Source of the DNA: a virus
Length of the DNA: 64,000 nt
Strand: one strand, 5' to 3'
IMG/VR virus record: IMGVR_UViG_3300043313_000346
Location: 1 to 64,000 of that record
This document shows, one piece after another, positions 7,654 to 16,278 of the stretch (position 1 is the stretch's first letter; the number at the start of each line of letters is the position of its first letter). The translations under genes and the position numbers were made by a program. The notes beneath the pieces were generated by a model. That model did no database searches, had not been told where the DNA came from, and saw nothing but the letters and a program-made list of their open reading frames with translations.

Positions 7654-8139
7654 CGGGTGTTTCCCCGGGCCCGGTTCAGGGTTACCCGCAAACGGCTTTT
7701 GTCGTGAGAGCATCGCGCAGAGAAAGTGCTGAGAGCGGAAAGCTCTAGCGGCATAGCGGCGTCGCGGTCGTTGAAGAGGCTCGACCATGCGCCGCTGAGC
7801 GCGACGCGCAAGCAAAAATTTTTGCGATGAGATTCTTGCAAGGCGCTCCGTCACTTACCCGGTGACAACCAAACGGCGCGATCGTGACGTCGGGTTGACG
7901 ATCGAAACCGATCGTGGTGACATCTCCTGAACGGCCAATAAGCATCTCTAAATGCTACGAAATACGGAACAAAGTTTGCGTCATAGTGCGTCACAGTGTA
8001 TCACAGCGTAAAATAGCGGATCATTTTTCGACGGGGTTGGGGAACGAAACCGAGGCACGGCACGTCAACACCAGTTAGGGTGACACAACATGACAAGCCA
8101 CGATCAAGTGGAGATTCACCGCAGCGACGAGGGGCAATT
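7654..8139. promoter_or_regulatory. Divergent early control region
   Basis: No convincing gene is seen. It separates the leftward replication operon from the rightward early operon and should hold both promoters, although I cannot assign a good -35/-10 pair. It holds a small dyad AGCAT...ATGCT (7941-7956), repeated CGATCGTG...GAC words around 7875-7920, the phased triple repeat at 7981-8010 and TGACACAACATGACA at 8081-8095. Confidence 0.6.
7981..8010. repeat. Phased triple 10-bp repeat (operator candidate)
   Basis: Three consecutive 10-mers read TCATAGTGCG, TCACAGTGTA and TCACAGCGTA. The period matches about one helical turn. The flank GTATCAnnnCGTA also occurs in the left-end repeat at 369-381. 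A TAAAAT box at 8009-8014 overlaps the last repeat, so a bound protein could block a promoter there. Confidence 0.5.
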
Positions 8140-8964
8140 ATGACCCCGATCGCGTTCCGACTATTCCGCCGGGTGATGAGCGGCGCCAAGATGTCCACCG
8201 ACGAACGCACGTTCGCGATGAAGCGCTTGATCGACGTGCGCTACTTCGAGGCCACCGAGGTCGCGCCGCTGATCTTCGATCTGACCAAGCGCCTCACTGA
8301 CCAGTGGTCGCGTGACCGCAGCATGCCGAAGCTCCAAGCGTTCTTGCCAGCACCGCGAACATGGATCGAATACGTGGTGCCGGATGATCCGCACTTCGCC
8401 AAGGGACGCCAGCAAAAAGCGGATCGCGGCGCTTTCCTGTTCGAGACTCATGACGACGGCCACGTGAGCGTCACCGGCATGCTGAAGTGGCCGGACGGAA
8501 GGGTGCAGTCTTCAGCCGGCTTTGCTGAGCCGAACCATCCGCGTGCTTTCTTCCCGTTGAGCAGCGAGGATTTTGTGCCCGAGACGCCTGTCGCGCAGAC
8601 GTTCGAGCGCCAGCATCACATCTATTTCGAGATGCACGCGATGCTCGCCGTCATCAATTCACCGCGCGTGATCGAACAGGAGAGCCGTGAGCCGCATCGC
8701 GGGCTCGTGCGCGAGATGCGCAACGCCAACATGCCGCACAAGTTCACGCCGTGGTCGGTCATCAAGTACAGCGTCACGCGTGCGGCGATCGATGCCGCAG
8801 GCGAGACCGGCGAGCACGGCGGCGAGCGCTGCCTGCATTTCGTGCGCGCTCACACCCGCTGGCTGACTCAGCAAGGACGCATCACCTTGGTCACGGCGCA
8901 CAAGCGCGGCAACCGCGAACGCGGCGATAAGACCATCGGTTCAACATACACGGTGAGCCCATGA
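8140..8964 (+). CDS. Conserved-type phage protein at start of early operon
   Basis: From MTPIAFRLF, after the strong ribosome site AGGGG, this is 274 residues. The C-terminal 45 residues (CLHFVRAHTRWLTQQGRITLV..HKRGNRERGD) resemble the end of the 38941 protein (VRGHFKLRRTGVFWWSPHERGD), so the two may share a small basic domain. No enzyme motif recognised. As first gene of the rightward operon it is probably expressed early. Stop and next start overlap. Confidence 0.65.
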   Translation: MTPIAFRLFRRVMSGAKMSTDERTFAMKRLIDVRYFEATEVAPLIFDLTKRLTDQWSRDRSMPKLQAFLPAPRTWIEYVVPDDPHFAKGRQQKADRGAFLFETHDDGHVSVTGMLKWPDGRVQSSAGFAEPNHPRAFFPLSSEDFVPETPVAQTFERQHHIYFEMHAMLAVINSPRVIEQESREPHRGLVREMRNANMPHKFTPWSVIKYSVTRAAIDAAGETGEHGGERCLHFVRAHTRWLTQQGRITLVTAHKRGNRERGDKTIGSTYTVSP

Positions 8965-9899
8965 GCGCCGATGATCATCTCAACATCCATCCGATCACCG
9001 ATGCCTGCCACGGCGAAGAGACTCTGACGATCTTCAACGCCAGCGACATGGGCAGCCTGTTCGGCGTCGGCTTCAAGTCGCTCGCCTATGTCTCGGCCAA
9101 GAAGCGCGGCATCGTTCCGCTGGCGTCCGACGATCCCGAGAATCCGCTGATGGAACGTGGGCTCGACTTCGAGGACGCCGCGCGCAAACGCGTGGCACGC
9201 AAATATCCCGCGTGGCAGATCACAAAATGCACCGATCATTATGTTGCGGATCGCATCGGCGCCAAGCCGGACAATCTGGTGATCGATCCGGCACGCGAGG
9301 GTGTCGGTGTGCTGGAGCTAAAGGTAACCGCCGAGCCGATCCACCGGCGCGAGTGGCTCGATGACACGCCACCGCTGAAATACTTGCTGCAGCTTTCGAC
9401 GCAGATGATGCTGGTGCCCGACTGCACATGGGGCGCGATCGGCGAACTGGTGGTCGGCCCGTTCACCTACGAGACCAACGTCTACATCGTCGAGCGCAAC
9501 CGCAGCGCCGAAATCCGGCTGCGCACCGCCGTTGCCGAGTTCTGGCAGACGTTCGACGCCGGCGGCGAACCGGCGATCGACTTCGAGCGCGACGGCGCGC
9601 TGATCGCGCTGATGTTCCCGCATGAAGTGCCGGGCAAGGTGATCGACCTGTCGTCCGACAATGCGATCCGCGATCTGTTGCAGCGTCGCGACATTCTCAA
9701 GGACACCGAGAAGGACGTCGTGAAGCGGCTGAAGGAATGCGAAAACGAGATCAAGGCCAAGCTCGGCGATGCCGAAGGCGCGATCGTGCCGGGCTGGCGC
9801 GTGACGCTCAAGACGCAGCACCGCAAAGGCTACACCGTCGAGCCGTCATCGTTTCGTGTGCTGCGCACCACGCGCCACGAGCAGGAGACGGCATCATGA
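8961..9899 (+). CDS. YqaJ-like viral recombinase (alkaline exonuclease)
   Basis: 312 residues. Motifs of the YqaJ/lambda-exonuclease PD-(D/E)XK family are seen: a substrate loop near residue 40, MERGLDFEDAARKRVARKYP with the helix glutamate, then KPDNLVID...VLELKVT with the catalytic E-x-K. Such enzymes resect one DNA strand to give 3' overhangs for the RecT-type annealase encoded two genes downstream. The last 60 residues form a charged helical tail. Confidence 0.88.
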   Translation: MSADDHLNIHPITDACHGEETLTIFNASDMGSLFGVGFKSLAYVSAKKRGIVPLASDDPENPLMERGLDFEDAARKRVARKYPAWQITKCTDHYVADRIGAKPDNLVIDPAREGVGVLELKVTAEPIHRREWLDDTPPLKYLLQLSTQMMLVPDCTWGAIGELVVGPFTYETNVYIVERNRSAEIRLRTAVAEFWQTFDAGGEPAIDFERDGALIALMFPHEVPGKVIDLSSDNAIRDLLQRRDILKDTEKDVVKRLKECENEIKAKLGDAEGAIVPGWRVTLKTQHRKGYTVEPSSFRVLRTTRHEQETAS

Positions 9900-10123
9900 C
9901 CGCTCTCGCAATGTGGACCGTCTACGATCACCCCACCGATTATCCCGACAAGTTTGTCGCGCGCCGCTTCGATGTCGACGGCAACGGCGCGAAGCCGTCC
10001 GAGAGCATCATCATCCATTCGGACCTGAACAAGCTGCGCGACATGCTCTGTTTCGAACTGCATCTGACCTGCTTGACGCGCAGCGAGGGTGACGATCCGA
10101 AGATCATCGAGACGTGGCTGTAA
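9896..10123 (+). CDS. Small protein between exonuclease and annealase
   Basis: 75 residues starting MTALAMWTVYDHPTDYPDKF; the ATG overlaps the exonuclease stop. The DHPTDYPDKFVARRF start is typical of small proteins in alphaproteobacterial phages. No catalytic motif. Its place inside the exonuclease-RecT pair suggests a linked but unknown role. Confidence 0.65.
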   Translation: MTALAMWTVYDHPTDYPDKFVARRFDVDGNGAKPSESIIIHSDLNKLRDMLCFELHLTCLTRSEGDDPKIIETWL

Positions 10124-10138
10124 AACGAGGGAGTCGAT

Positions 10139-11248
10139 ATGAGTACCACTCAAGTGATGGAGCGTGAGACCAAGACGCAGCCGGCGATCACCGTGCTGCG
10201 CGATCGGCTGTTGCAACGGCGCGCCGAGCTTGAGCATGCGCTGGAAGGATCAGGCATCAGCCCCGATCGCTTCATCCGCGTGGCGGTGACCGCTGCGATG
10301 ATGCAGCCCGAACTGATCAGCGACGTCAGCTTTCAATCGCTCTGGCAAGCGCTGCTCGAAGCCTGCAACGATCGGCTACTGCCCGATCGCCGGCAGGGCG
10401 TGATCTTGCCGTACAAAGGCAAGGCCAAATGGCAGCGCATGTATCACGGGATGATCGATCGGTTTCAGCAATCGGGCGAATTCAAATGGATCGGCGCCGG
10501 GCTGCACCGCGAAGACGATCGCGAGTTCGACGTCTGGCTCGATGAGCACGGCCAGCACTTTCTGCATCGCCCGGGCCCGGGCAACGGCAAGGTGGTCGAG
10601 AGCTACGCGGCAGCGCTCACCAAGGGCGGTGGATTCTTCGTCACTACGATCAACGAAACCGAGATGCAGAAAATTCGCAACGTCTCGCGCGCGCGTGGCG
10701 AGGATTCACCGTGGCAGCAATGGACCGATCAGATGCGGCTGAAGACCGCGCTGAAGCGGCTGTGCAACTTGCTGCCGGTGCCGCAGGGGCTCGACACTCT
10801 GGTGAGGGATGAGGGTGACGACGCCGGCGAGACGCCGGCCACAGGCTACACGCTGCCGACACCGAAGCCGCCGGCACGCCCGCGCGGCGCGCAGAACGCG
10901 CTCGATCATTTCGGCGGTGAGCCCGATGACGGCGCAGGCGAGCCCGACACGCGCCCGCCGCCGACGGCGAAAGGCGATCGCTTCTATCGCGAGCCCGAAC
11001 CGACTCCGGAGACCGACAAGCCCGAGCCGAAGACGGTCGACACGGTCGATCAATCCACCGGCGAGATCACCAGCCATGCGGAGATTCCGCAGGTCCGGCT
11101 CGATGTCGCCCACGAGCGCGGCGTCGAGGCCAAGCGCACCGGGCTCAAGCGCACCACACCGCCCGGCGAATATCGCGAGGCCAACCGCGAAGGCGAGCTT
11201 CGGGCATGGCTCAAGGGTTGGGACGGCGAACCGCTAGGGAGCGGGTGA
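10139..11248 (+). CDS. recT: RecT family single-strand annealing recombinase
   Basis: 369 residues. The core (residues about 25-225) follows RecT: RFIRVAVTAAMMQPEL..., LWQALLEACNDRLLPD, VILPYKGKAKWQRMYHGMI, MQKIRNVSRARGEDSPWQQW and MRLKTALKRLCNLLP. The tail is proline- and charge-rich and probably disordered. RecT coats single-stranded DNA and anneals it to complementary strands, completing the recombination route started by the YqaJ exonuclease. Confidence 0.9.
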   Translation: MSTTQVMERETKTQPAITVLRDRLLQRRAELEHALEGSGISPDRFIRVAVTAAMMQPELISDVSFQSLWQALLEACNDRLLPDRRQGVILPYKGKAKWQRMYHGMIDRFQQSGEFKWIGAGLHREDDREFDVWLDEHGQHFLHRPGPGNGKVVESYAAALTKGGGFFVTTINETEMQKIRNVSRARGEDSPWQQWTDQMRLKTALKRLCNLLPVPQGLDTLVRDEGDDAGETPATGYTLPTPKPPARPRGAQNALDHFGGEPDDGAGEPDTRPPPTAKGDRFYREPEPTPETDKPEPKTVDTVDQSTGEITSHAEIPQVRLDVAHERGVEAKRTGLKRTTPPGEYREANREGELRAWLKGWDGEPLGSG

Positions 11249-11442
11249 TGCCAACCACGGGCGACAATGCACCAGTGCTCACGCTCAAAGAGGCGTCGCA
11301 GTTTCTCGGCCTGAGCATCCCGACGCTGTATCGGCTCGGCAAGAAGGGCGACATCGAATTGATCCGCGTCGGCGAGCGCGGCACGCGCGTCACCAAGGTC
11401 AGCCTCGATCGCTACCTGAAGAACGCCAAGCGCGTGAAGTGA
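11248..11442 (+). CDS. Excisionase/MerR-type helix-turn-helix protein
   Basis: From MPTTGDNAPV this is 64 residues; ATG and the RecT stop share a base (TGATG). The fold pattern LTLKEASQFLGLSIPTLYRL followed by a wing (ELIRVGERGTRVTKVSLDRYL) matches the HTH_17 excisionase family. It may control excision or early transcription. The integrase lies 6 kb downstream in the same direction. Confidence 0.7.
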   Translation: MPTTGDNAPVLTLKEASQFLGLSIPTLYRLGKKGDIELIRVGERGTRVTKVSLDRYLKNAKRVK

Positions 11443-11452
11443 AAGGTGCGTC

Positions 11453-11911
11453 ATGGTTCGCACGGCTTTGATCGACACCGTCGCGCGGATCGTCGACGAA
11501 AAGCCGATCCGGTTTGCGTTCGTGCTGGCGATGATCCCGGTGGTGATGTTCACGATCGTGGACATCGGCCGGACCAAGACGCCGGCGCCGATCGTGCCGG
11601 CGAAAGCGCCGCCGGCCGACGTCGGGCCGCGCGTCGTGAGGACCGAGAGCATCAGCACGCTTGACGGTCGATGGAGCGCGTTCGCTTCACCGCCGCCGGC
11701 GATCGAGAAGCAAGAGGTTCGCCCCGTCACTCGCGAGCGTGACGTGGCGGGCGCGGTGTCCGGGGCGGCTGGCCTAGCCCCCCAGCCGGACAAGCCGTCC
11801 CGGCACCGTCTCAAGACCACGCGCGTGCGGCTCGATGTTTGCCAAAGGCACAACATGCGCCGCGTCGAGATCAGGCGCGGCCGATGGACCGGATGGAGAT
11901 GTCGCCGATGA
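11453..11911 (+). CDS. Single-pass membrane protein with proline-rich tail
   Basis: 152 residues. One N-terminal membrane helix (FAFVLAMIPVVMFTIVDI) is followed by a proline/alanine-rich segment and a basic cysteine-containing end (CQRHNMRRVEIRRGRWTGWRC). Function unknown; its end overlaps the next gene. Confidence 0.6.
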   Translation: MVRTALIDTVARIVDEKPIRFAFVLAMIPVVMFTIVDIGRTKTPAPIVPAKAPPADVGPRVVRTESISTLDGRWSAFASPPPAIEKQEVRPVTRERDVAGAVSGAAGLAPQPDKPSRHRLKTTRVRLDVCQRHNMRRVEIRRGRWTGWRCRR

Positions 11912-12147
11912 CCGAGATGGAAAAGTACATGACGCCGAAGGACATTCGCCGCAAGGGGATGCGCGCGAAGATTCGCAGCGTCGAGAAAGAGATCATCGAC
12001 GGGCGGCCACGACTGGTCCTGTATTTCGAGCGCCAGAAAAAAGGTCTCGTGCTCACGCGCCGGCTGGCTGACGAGATCACCCGCGCGATCGGCCCGAACC
12101 GCATGGTGCAAGAGTTCTTCGCTTCCCCCGAAGGCGCGGAGCACTGA
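11908..12147 (+). CDS. Small basic hypothetical protein
   Basis: 79 residues from MTEMEKYMTPKDIRRKG; the ATG overlaps the previous stop. The centre is a beta-like, basic stretch (RPRLVLYFERQKKGLVLTRR). Unknown function in the early operon. Confidence 0.6.
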   Translation: MTEMEKYMTPKDIRRKGMRAKIRSVEKEIIDGRPRLVLYFERQKKGLVLTRRLADEITRAIGPNRMVQEFFASPEGAEH

Positions 12148-12149
12148 CC

Positions 12150-12365
12150 ATGACCAACAATAGCGTGCTGGTGACGCCGCTGCAGCCTCCGTTCGACGGT
12201 GAGATGGTTTTCTTCACGCTCGCAGAAGGCAGGGAGTTGGCTGTTTCGAGGACTGACGGCGCCAAGATCAAGCGTCTGCTCGGTATCAACCTGATCGATC
12301 GCCACATCACTCTATCGGCACACGACGACGGCGTTCGCATCCGAGTCAGCGTGGTGCCGTCATGA
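12150..12365 (+). CDS. Small hypothetical protein
   Basis: 71 residues with alternating hydrophobic strands (EMVFFTLAEG, HITLSAHDDGVRIRVSVV), suggesting a small beta-rich domain. No motif recognised. Overlaps the next gene by four bases. Confidence 0.55.
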   Translation: MTNNSVLVTPLQPPFDGEMVFFTLAEGRELAVSRTDGAKIKRLLGINLIDRHITLSAHDDGVRIRVSVVPS

Positions 12366-12625
12366 CCGACAAAGACATTGAATGGCAGGACGCCGGCCGC
12401 GAGCCGAAGGTCGCGCCAAATCCGCTCTATCCGAACGGCATCGATCTCGACGTCTCGGACGGCATCAAGCCGGCGTGCTTCGTCAAGCTGGCATACCCTG
12501 CGCGGCGCGTCGGCCGTTACGTGATCAAGTGCAGGACGTGCGGATGGGTTGGCATCATCTCGACCGCCGGCCGTCCGGACGATCCGCGCTCGGTGACGAT
12601 CCCGTGCCTACGGGTGCTGCAATGA
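12362..12625 (+). CDS. Small CxxC hypothetical protein
   Basis: 87 residues. A single CRTCGWVG knuckle near residue 58 could bind metal with C38 and C83. The N-terminal PNPLYPNGIDLDVSDG is typical of small alphaproteobacterial phage proteins. Function unknown. Confidence 0.6.
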   Translation: MTDKDIEWQDAGREPKVAPNPLYPNGIDLDVSDGIKPACFVKLAYPARRVGRYVIKCRTCGWVGIISTAGRPDDPRSVTIPCLRVLQ

Positions 12626-13125
12626 CCGCCACGCTCAAGCAAGACTTCACGCTCACGCTGCGCGACTTCATCACTGCCATCGACAGGAATGTCGTGAAGA
12701 TTTTCGAGCGCAACGGCGTGATCGAGCCGATGTGGCACTGCATCACGGCATCCGGCGAGCACCGGATCGAGCTGTCGCCGGCAGTCGACAAGGATTTGGC
12801 TGCGATCCTGATGCGCGTCTACTTCGTGCTGCACAACGTGACGCGCTATGCCTTCATCGATGAGGCATGGACGCTGATGCTGCCGCTCGGCTTCAGCGAC
12901 GCTGAAATTCGCGAGATCGCGCGGCGCGGGCTCGCCGATCATCCCGGCCGTGTCGAAGTGCTGATGTATCAGGTCGAAGACGAGAGCGGAGCGCTCACTG
13001 CGCATCGCAACATCATCCGCGCGGGCGGCGGCAAGCCCACGCTCGGCCCGCTCACATTCTTTGAGACCAAGGAAAGCGAAGGTCGCTTCATCGGCATGTT
13101 GCCTCAACGGGGAACGATGCAATGA
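12622..13125 (+). CDS. Hypothetical protein, 167 aa
   Basis: The chosen ATG overlaps the previous stop. The sequence is soluble and mixed alpha/beta (MRVYFVLHNVTRYAFIDEAW, GRVEVLMYQVEDES, TFFETKESEGRFIGML). No recognised family. The stop overlaps the next gene in ATGA fashion. Confidence 0.6.
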   Translation: MTATLKQDFTLTLRDFITAIDRNVVKIFERNGVIEPMWHCITASGEHRIELSPAVDKDLAAILMRVYFVLHNVTRYAFIDEAWTLMLPLGFSDAEIREIARRGLADHPGRVEVLMYQVEDESGALTAHRNIIRAGGGKPTLGPLTFFETKESEGRFIGMLPQRGTMQ

Positions 13126-13340
13126 CGCGAGATGAGCATCTGGCTTGGTGCAAGCGGCGCGCTCTCGAATACGTCGACCACGGCAATCTGTTGCAAGCAT
13201 GGGCGTCGATGGGAAGCGACATGAACAAGCATCCCGAAACACGGAATCACCCGGGCCTCGAACTCGGCATGACGCTGATGATCAGCGGTGACCTATCGCG
13301 CAGGGATGCGATGAGACGTTTCATCGAGGGCTTCCAATGA
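13122..13340 (+). CDS. Small conserved-type phage protein
   Basis: 72 residues, mostly helical: AWCKRRALEYVDHGNLLQAW, then MGSDMNKHPETRNHPG. This pattern recurs widely in phages and prophages of Alphaproteobacteria. Function unknown. Overlaps both neighbours. Confidence 0.7.
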   Translation: MTRDEHLAWCKRRALEYVDHGNLLQAWASMGSDMNKHPETRNHPGLELGMTLMISGDLSRRDAMRRFIEGFQ

Positions 13341-13561
13341 CTGACCTACAGCAATTTGTCGAGAAAATGCACTTCGGCGCAATCGCGATCAGTGTCGCCG
13401 GATCATCGCCAGTCGTGCATTGCCTGAATCAACTCGCCGCCGCACAGGATGATTGGCAGCGCTGCGAGCTTGCCAACCGCATGCGCGAGTCCATCGAAGC
13501 CGATGGGCTGAAGCTCGAACACGGCGCCTATGATTTTCTGTTGGGGATGGTTGCGCCGTGA
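13337..13561 (+). CDS. Small hypothetical protein
   Basis: 74 residues, helical, starting MTDLQQFVEKMHFGAIAI. No motif recognised; ATGA overlap with the previous gene and GTGA overlap with the next. Confidence 0.55.
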   Translation: MTDLQQFVEKMHFGAIAISVAGSSPVVHCLNQLAAAQDDWQRCELANRMRESIEADGLKLEHGAYDFLLGMVAP

Positions 13562-13857
13562 GGCAGCCGTTCCACTTCGGGCCCGATCACCATCTCAAGC
13601 GCGCCGGCGCGTGCCCAAGCTGCAGCCGGCAACTCACCGGCGCGACCGCCATCGGTCAGGGCGACAAGCCGAGCGACAATCGTCCGAAACGTGGTGACGC
13701 GACGATCTGCATTTACTGCGGCGCGTTGCTGGTCTTCACGCGCGGGCTGAAGTTGCGCCACGCGACCGAAGACGAGCGCCGTGAGATCGGCGCGATGCCG
13801 ACGGTGCAAACCATCCTGATGGCGCAGGCTGCAATGAGCGGGAAGAAACCGTCATGA
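13558..13857 (+). CDS. Zinc-ribbon hypothetical protein
   Basis: 99 residues with a GTG start that overlaps the previous stop. Two cysteine pairs, CPSC near residue 19 and CIYC near residue 51, form a likely zinc ribbon. Could bind nucleic acid or protein; role unknown. Confidence 0.6.
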   Translation: MRQPFHFGPDHHLKRAGACPSCSRQLTGATAIGQGDKPSDNRPKRGDATICIYCGALLVFTRGLKLRHATEDERREIGAMPTVQTILMAQAAMSGKKPS

Positions 13858-14138
13858 CCGGAAAGTATTCGCTCGGAGATGGGCCGATCTCGCCGGAATA
13901 CGAACGGCAGATGAGCGCGCTCGCAAAAGCGCTCAACGAGATGTTCAACGGCCAGCTTAAAGGTCGCGATCGCAAGACCGGCTTCGTCCTGATGGTCTAT
14001 CCGTTCGACGACCACGGCGGCACCGACGGGCGCTGCAATTACATCAGCAACGGTGCCGATCGGCGCGACGTCGTCAAGCTGATGAAGGAAATGATCAAGC
14101 GGTTCGAGGGACAACCAGAAGCCAAGGGAAGAGCATGA
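13854..14138 (+). CDS. Conserved-type small phage protein
   Basis: 94 residues. The block TGFVLMVYPFDDHGG...GRCNYISNGADRRDVVKLMKE recurs in many proteobacterial phages. It looks like a small alpha/beta domain. Function unknown. Confidence 0.65.
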   Translation: MTGKYSLGDGPISPEYERQMSALAKALNEMFNGQLKGRDRKTGFVLMVYPFDDHGGTDGRCNYISNGADRRDVVKLMKEMIKRFEGQPEAKGRA

Positions 14139-14395
14139 CGAGTCACCCGCCGAAACGGATAGACGCACTCATGGCCTGCGACCGCTTGATGCAAGTCGCT
14201 TCCGCGCTGCGTCTCGATCTTGCGCCGCGCGATCCGGAAGGCCGCTCGCTCTCGTTGGGGGTGTGCATGTTCGTTGGCGTCTTCCTCTCAACGATCCCCG
14301 AGGAATATCGCCAGCAATTCTGTGACGCCGCGAACGGCTACGCGCTCCGCACCCGCGAGCTTCTGCAAGAGATTGAAGAGAAGGGGAAAGCGTGA
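14135..14395 (+). CDS. Small hypothetical protein
   Basis: 86 residues, helical, with hydrophobic centre (LSLGVCMFVGVFLSTIPEEY). Not clearly a membrane protein. Overlaps both neighbours. Confidence 0.55.
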   Translation: MTSHPPKRIDALMACDRLMQVASALRLDLAPRDPEGRSLSLGVCMFVGVFLSTIPEEYRQQFCDAANGYALRTRELLQEIEEKGKA

Positions 14396-14625
14396 TGGCG
14401 AGCCGCGAGTATTTCGTCGTCGACTGCGAGGGCTATATTTCCATTTCGCCTGAGACGAAGGGGCATGAGCTTGAGCCGGAAGCGTTCGCGACGCTCAAGG
14501 CGGCGACGAAGCGCGCCACCAAGCTCGCCGAGCACGAGCCCGGCCGCACCGTCGTGGTCACGCGCGCGGTCGCTTACATCACGTGCCCGGTGCTCAAACC
14601 GAAAATCGAGATTCGCAAACTGTGA
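14392..14625 (+). CDS. Small hypothetical protein
   Basis: 76 or 77 residues: GTG at 14392 is followed by ATG at 14395, which shares a base with the previous stop. The sequence SREYFVVDCEGYISIS...ATLKAATKRATKLAEHEPG looks like a small domain with strands then a helix. Unknown function. Confidence 0.55.
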   Translation: MMASREYFVVDCEGYISISPETKGHELEPEAFATLKAATKRATKLAEHEPGRTVVVTRAVAYITCPVLKPKIEIRKL

Positions 14626-14638
14626 GGACATTGTGCCG

Positions 14639-14887
14639 ATGAGACGCGCGCCGTGGAGCGATGAAGAGGTCAAGGCCCTGAACCGTTTTCAGGGATACGG
14701 ATTCGTTCACCCGTTCACGTGCGGCAACGACCACGGGACTCAGGATGACCGCGTGTTGGTCGCGACCAAAGACGGCTGGATATGCCCCGGCTGCGACTAC
14801 AAGCAAACATGGGCCTACGAAATCATGTTCGAACCGCTGGTCAACCCGCTCGACAGCCTTCAACCGGAGAAAGGAAACGACGCATGA
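14639..14887 (+). CDS. HPFTC-type zinc-binding small phage protein
   Basis: 82 residues. The pattern PWSDEEVKALNRFQGYGFVHPFTC, then ATKDGWICPGCDYKQTWA is common in alphaproteobacterial phages. C-x-x-C plus the HPFTCGNDH block probably bind zinc. The ATG is preferred over GTG at 14633 because of the spacing from AGGA at 14625. Confidence 0.65.
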   Translation: MRRAPWSDEEVKALNRFQGYGFVHPFTCGNDHGTQDDRVLVATKDGWICPGCDYKQTWAYEIMFEPLVNPLDSLQPEKGNDA

Positions 14888-15282
14888 TCATCACCGTTGA
14901 GAAGCTCGCCACCGTGCAGACATCGATCGACAAGCTGGTCGAGCAAGGGCAATCGCTGTTCACCGACATCGGCGAAACCGTGCGAGATCGCGCACGCCTT
15001 TTGCAAGAGGTTCTGAACCACGAAAAGACGATCAACGATCTCAACGGCGAGATCGCCGATCTGCAGGCGCGCAACCGTGATCTCGAACTGCGCAACAGCC
15101 GGCTGGTCGACGACCTGATGAAGTTCGAGACGCAGTACAACGAAGCGAGCGCGCTGCTCGACAACGTGCGCGCCACGGTCGCGAGGCCGAAGCCGAACGG
15201 CGGCGCGGCTAAGAACGACACGCATCCGGTGCCGCTGCGACCGCAAGGCATGCTGCCGCGCGACAACGGCACGCTGCGGTGA
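14884..15282 (+). CDS. Coiled-coil protein
   Basis: 132 residues. Residues about 8-100 are a long heptad-rich helix (DKLVEQGQSLFTDIGETVRD...LNGEIADLQARNRDLELRNS). The last 30 residues are disordered and basic. Probably oligomeric; function unknown. Confidence 0.6.
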   Translation: MIITVEKLATVQTSIDKLVEQGQSLFTDIGETVRDRARLLQEVLNHEKTINDLNGEIADLQARNRDLELRNSRLVDDLMKFETQYNEASALLDNVRATVARPKPNGGAAKNDTHPVPLRPQGMLPRDNGTLR

Positions 15283-15530
15283 CCACCATGAAAGCATCAA
15301 TCGAAGTTGAGAACCGCAACGAAGCCAAGGCGATCACCACCGGGCTCGAAGACCCGGCGACGCGCGCCTTCGTCGTCGTCATGGGCGCGCTCGCGGCGTT
15401 GCCGAGCGATCGTGCCCGCAAGCGCGTGCTGCAATACGTCACCGATTATCTCGACGAGCAGCGCGAGCAAGCCAACGCCGATTATACCGAACAGCACAGG
15501 GGAACGGCAGCGTCCGATGGTGGCACGTAA
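15279..15530 (+). CDS. Small hypothetical protein
   Basis: 83 residues from GTG (overlapping the previous stop) or 80 from ATG at 15288. Contains a helical stretch ATRAFVVVMGALAALPSDRARKR. Unknown. Its 3' end overlaps the next gene by 14 bases. Confidence 0.55.
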   Translation: MTTMKASIEVENRNEAKAITTGLEDPATRAFVVVMGALAALPSDRARKRVLQYVTDYLDEQREQANADYTEQHRGTAASDGGT

Positions 15531-15744
15531 AAACACGTTCAATACTTCGTTTCAGGGCAAGCCAAGCCAGCGCCCTGATCGCAAGGCGCTCGCGCTGATG
15601 CGCCGCGCCGACACCGAGCGCGACAGCCACGGCTTCTCGATGACCGGCGAGCGCAAGCGCGGCGTGTTCGTTGACCCGAACATGAAGGTGACGCTGCCGC
15701 GCCTGCAGTTTCTGGAAAAGCCTGACGAGGGCGACCTGCCATGA
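15517..15744 (+). CDS. Small basic hypothetical protein
   Basis: 75 residues from MVARKNTFNTSF; basic, low in hydrophobic residues, with repeated K/R. The AGGGG upstream lies about 12 bases away. Might bind nucleic acid; not shown. Confidence 0.5.
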   Translation: MVARKNTFNTSFQGKPSQRPDRKALALMRRADTERDSHGFSMTGERKRGVFVDPNMKVTLPRLQFLEKPDEGDLP

Positions 15745-16016
15745 CCGCACCGATGCGCCGCTACCTGCTCAACAAGCAGATCGCGATCGAGTCGCGGCGC
15801 ATCGCCCACGTGGCGACCAAGACATGCAAATTTGCATTTGACGGCACTGATCACGACGACGAGCACACCGGCAACTGCAACAAGCTCAAGCGCGCGATCG
15901 AGACGCTCGCGCTGCAGGTCAAGCTCGCCGCACTGCAGCCGGTGCCGGTCGAGCGTGAGGAAGCGCCGCCACTGTTCGAACAGGAGGAAGCCGATGACGA
16001 CGCACAGCGACTCTGA
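15741..16016 (+). CDS. Small hypothetical protein
   Basis: 91 residues: helical and basic at the N-terminus (MRRYLLNKQIAIESRRIAH), acidic at the end (EREEAPPLFEQEEADDDAQRL). Overlaps both neighbours. Unknown. Confidence 0.55.
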   Translation: MTAPMRRYLLNKQIAIESRRIAHVATKTCKFAFDGTDHDDEHTGNCNKLKRAIETLALQVKLAALQPVPVEREEAPPLFEQEEADDDAQRL

Positions 16017-16278
16017 AGGGCGGCAGAATTACGTTGTCGGCCTCGTCAGCCAGATCAACAACGTGCTCGCGGGTGAGGATATGGCAGAGGCTGCCACCGC
16101 TCTGACGTTGGCGGTCGTCTGCCAGATGGTCACCGTCGCACCAACCAACAGCGAGGAACGTGTGGCGCAGGCTGATGCGTTCGCCGCTCAAGTGCGCGAC
16201 TACGTGCGGCGTGACGACATCGTCGAGTGGATCAGGCACTGCACCACGCACATCCAAAGATCGGAGAGAGGGCAATGA
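15994..16278 (+). CDS. Small helical hypothetical protein
   Basis: 94 residues after a strong ribosome site (AGGAGGAAG). The helical content (LVSQINNVLAGEDMAEAATAL...) suggests a compact bundle. Its start lies within the previous gene's 3' end. Unknown function. Confidence 0.6.
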   Translation: MTTHSDSEGRQNYVVGLVSQINNVLAGEDMAEAATALTLAVVCQMVTVAPTNSEERVAQADAFAAQVRDYVRRDDIVEWIRHCTTHIQRSERGQ

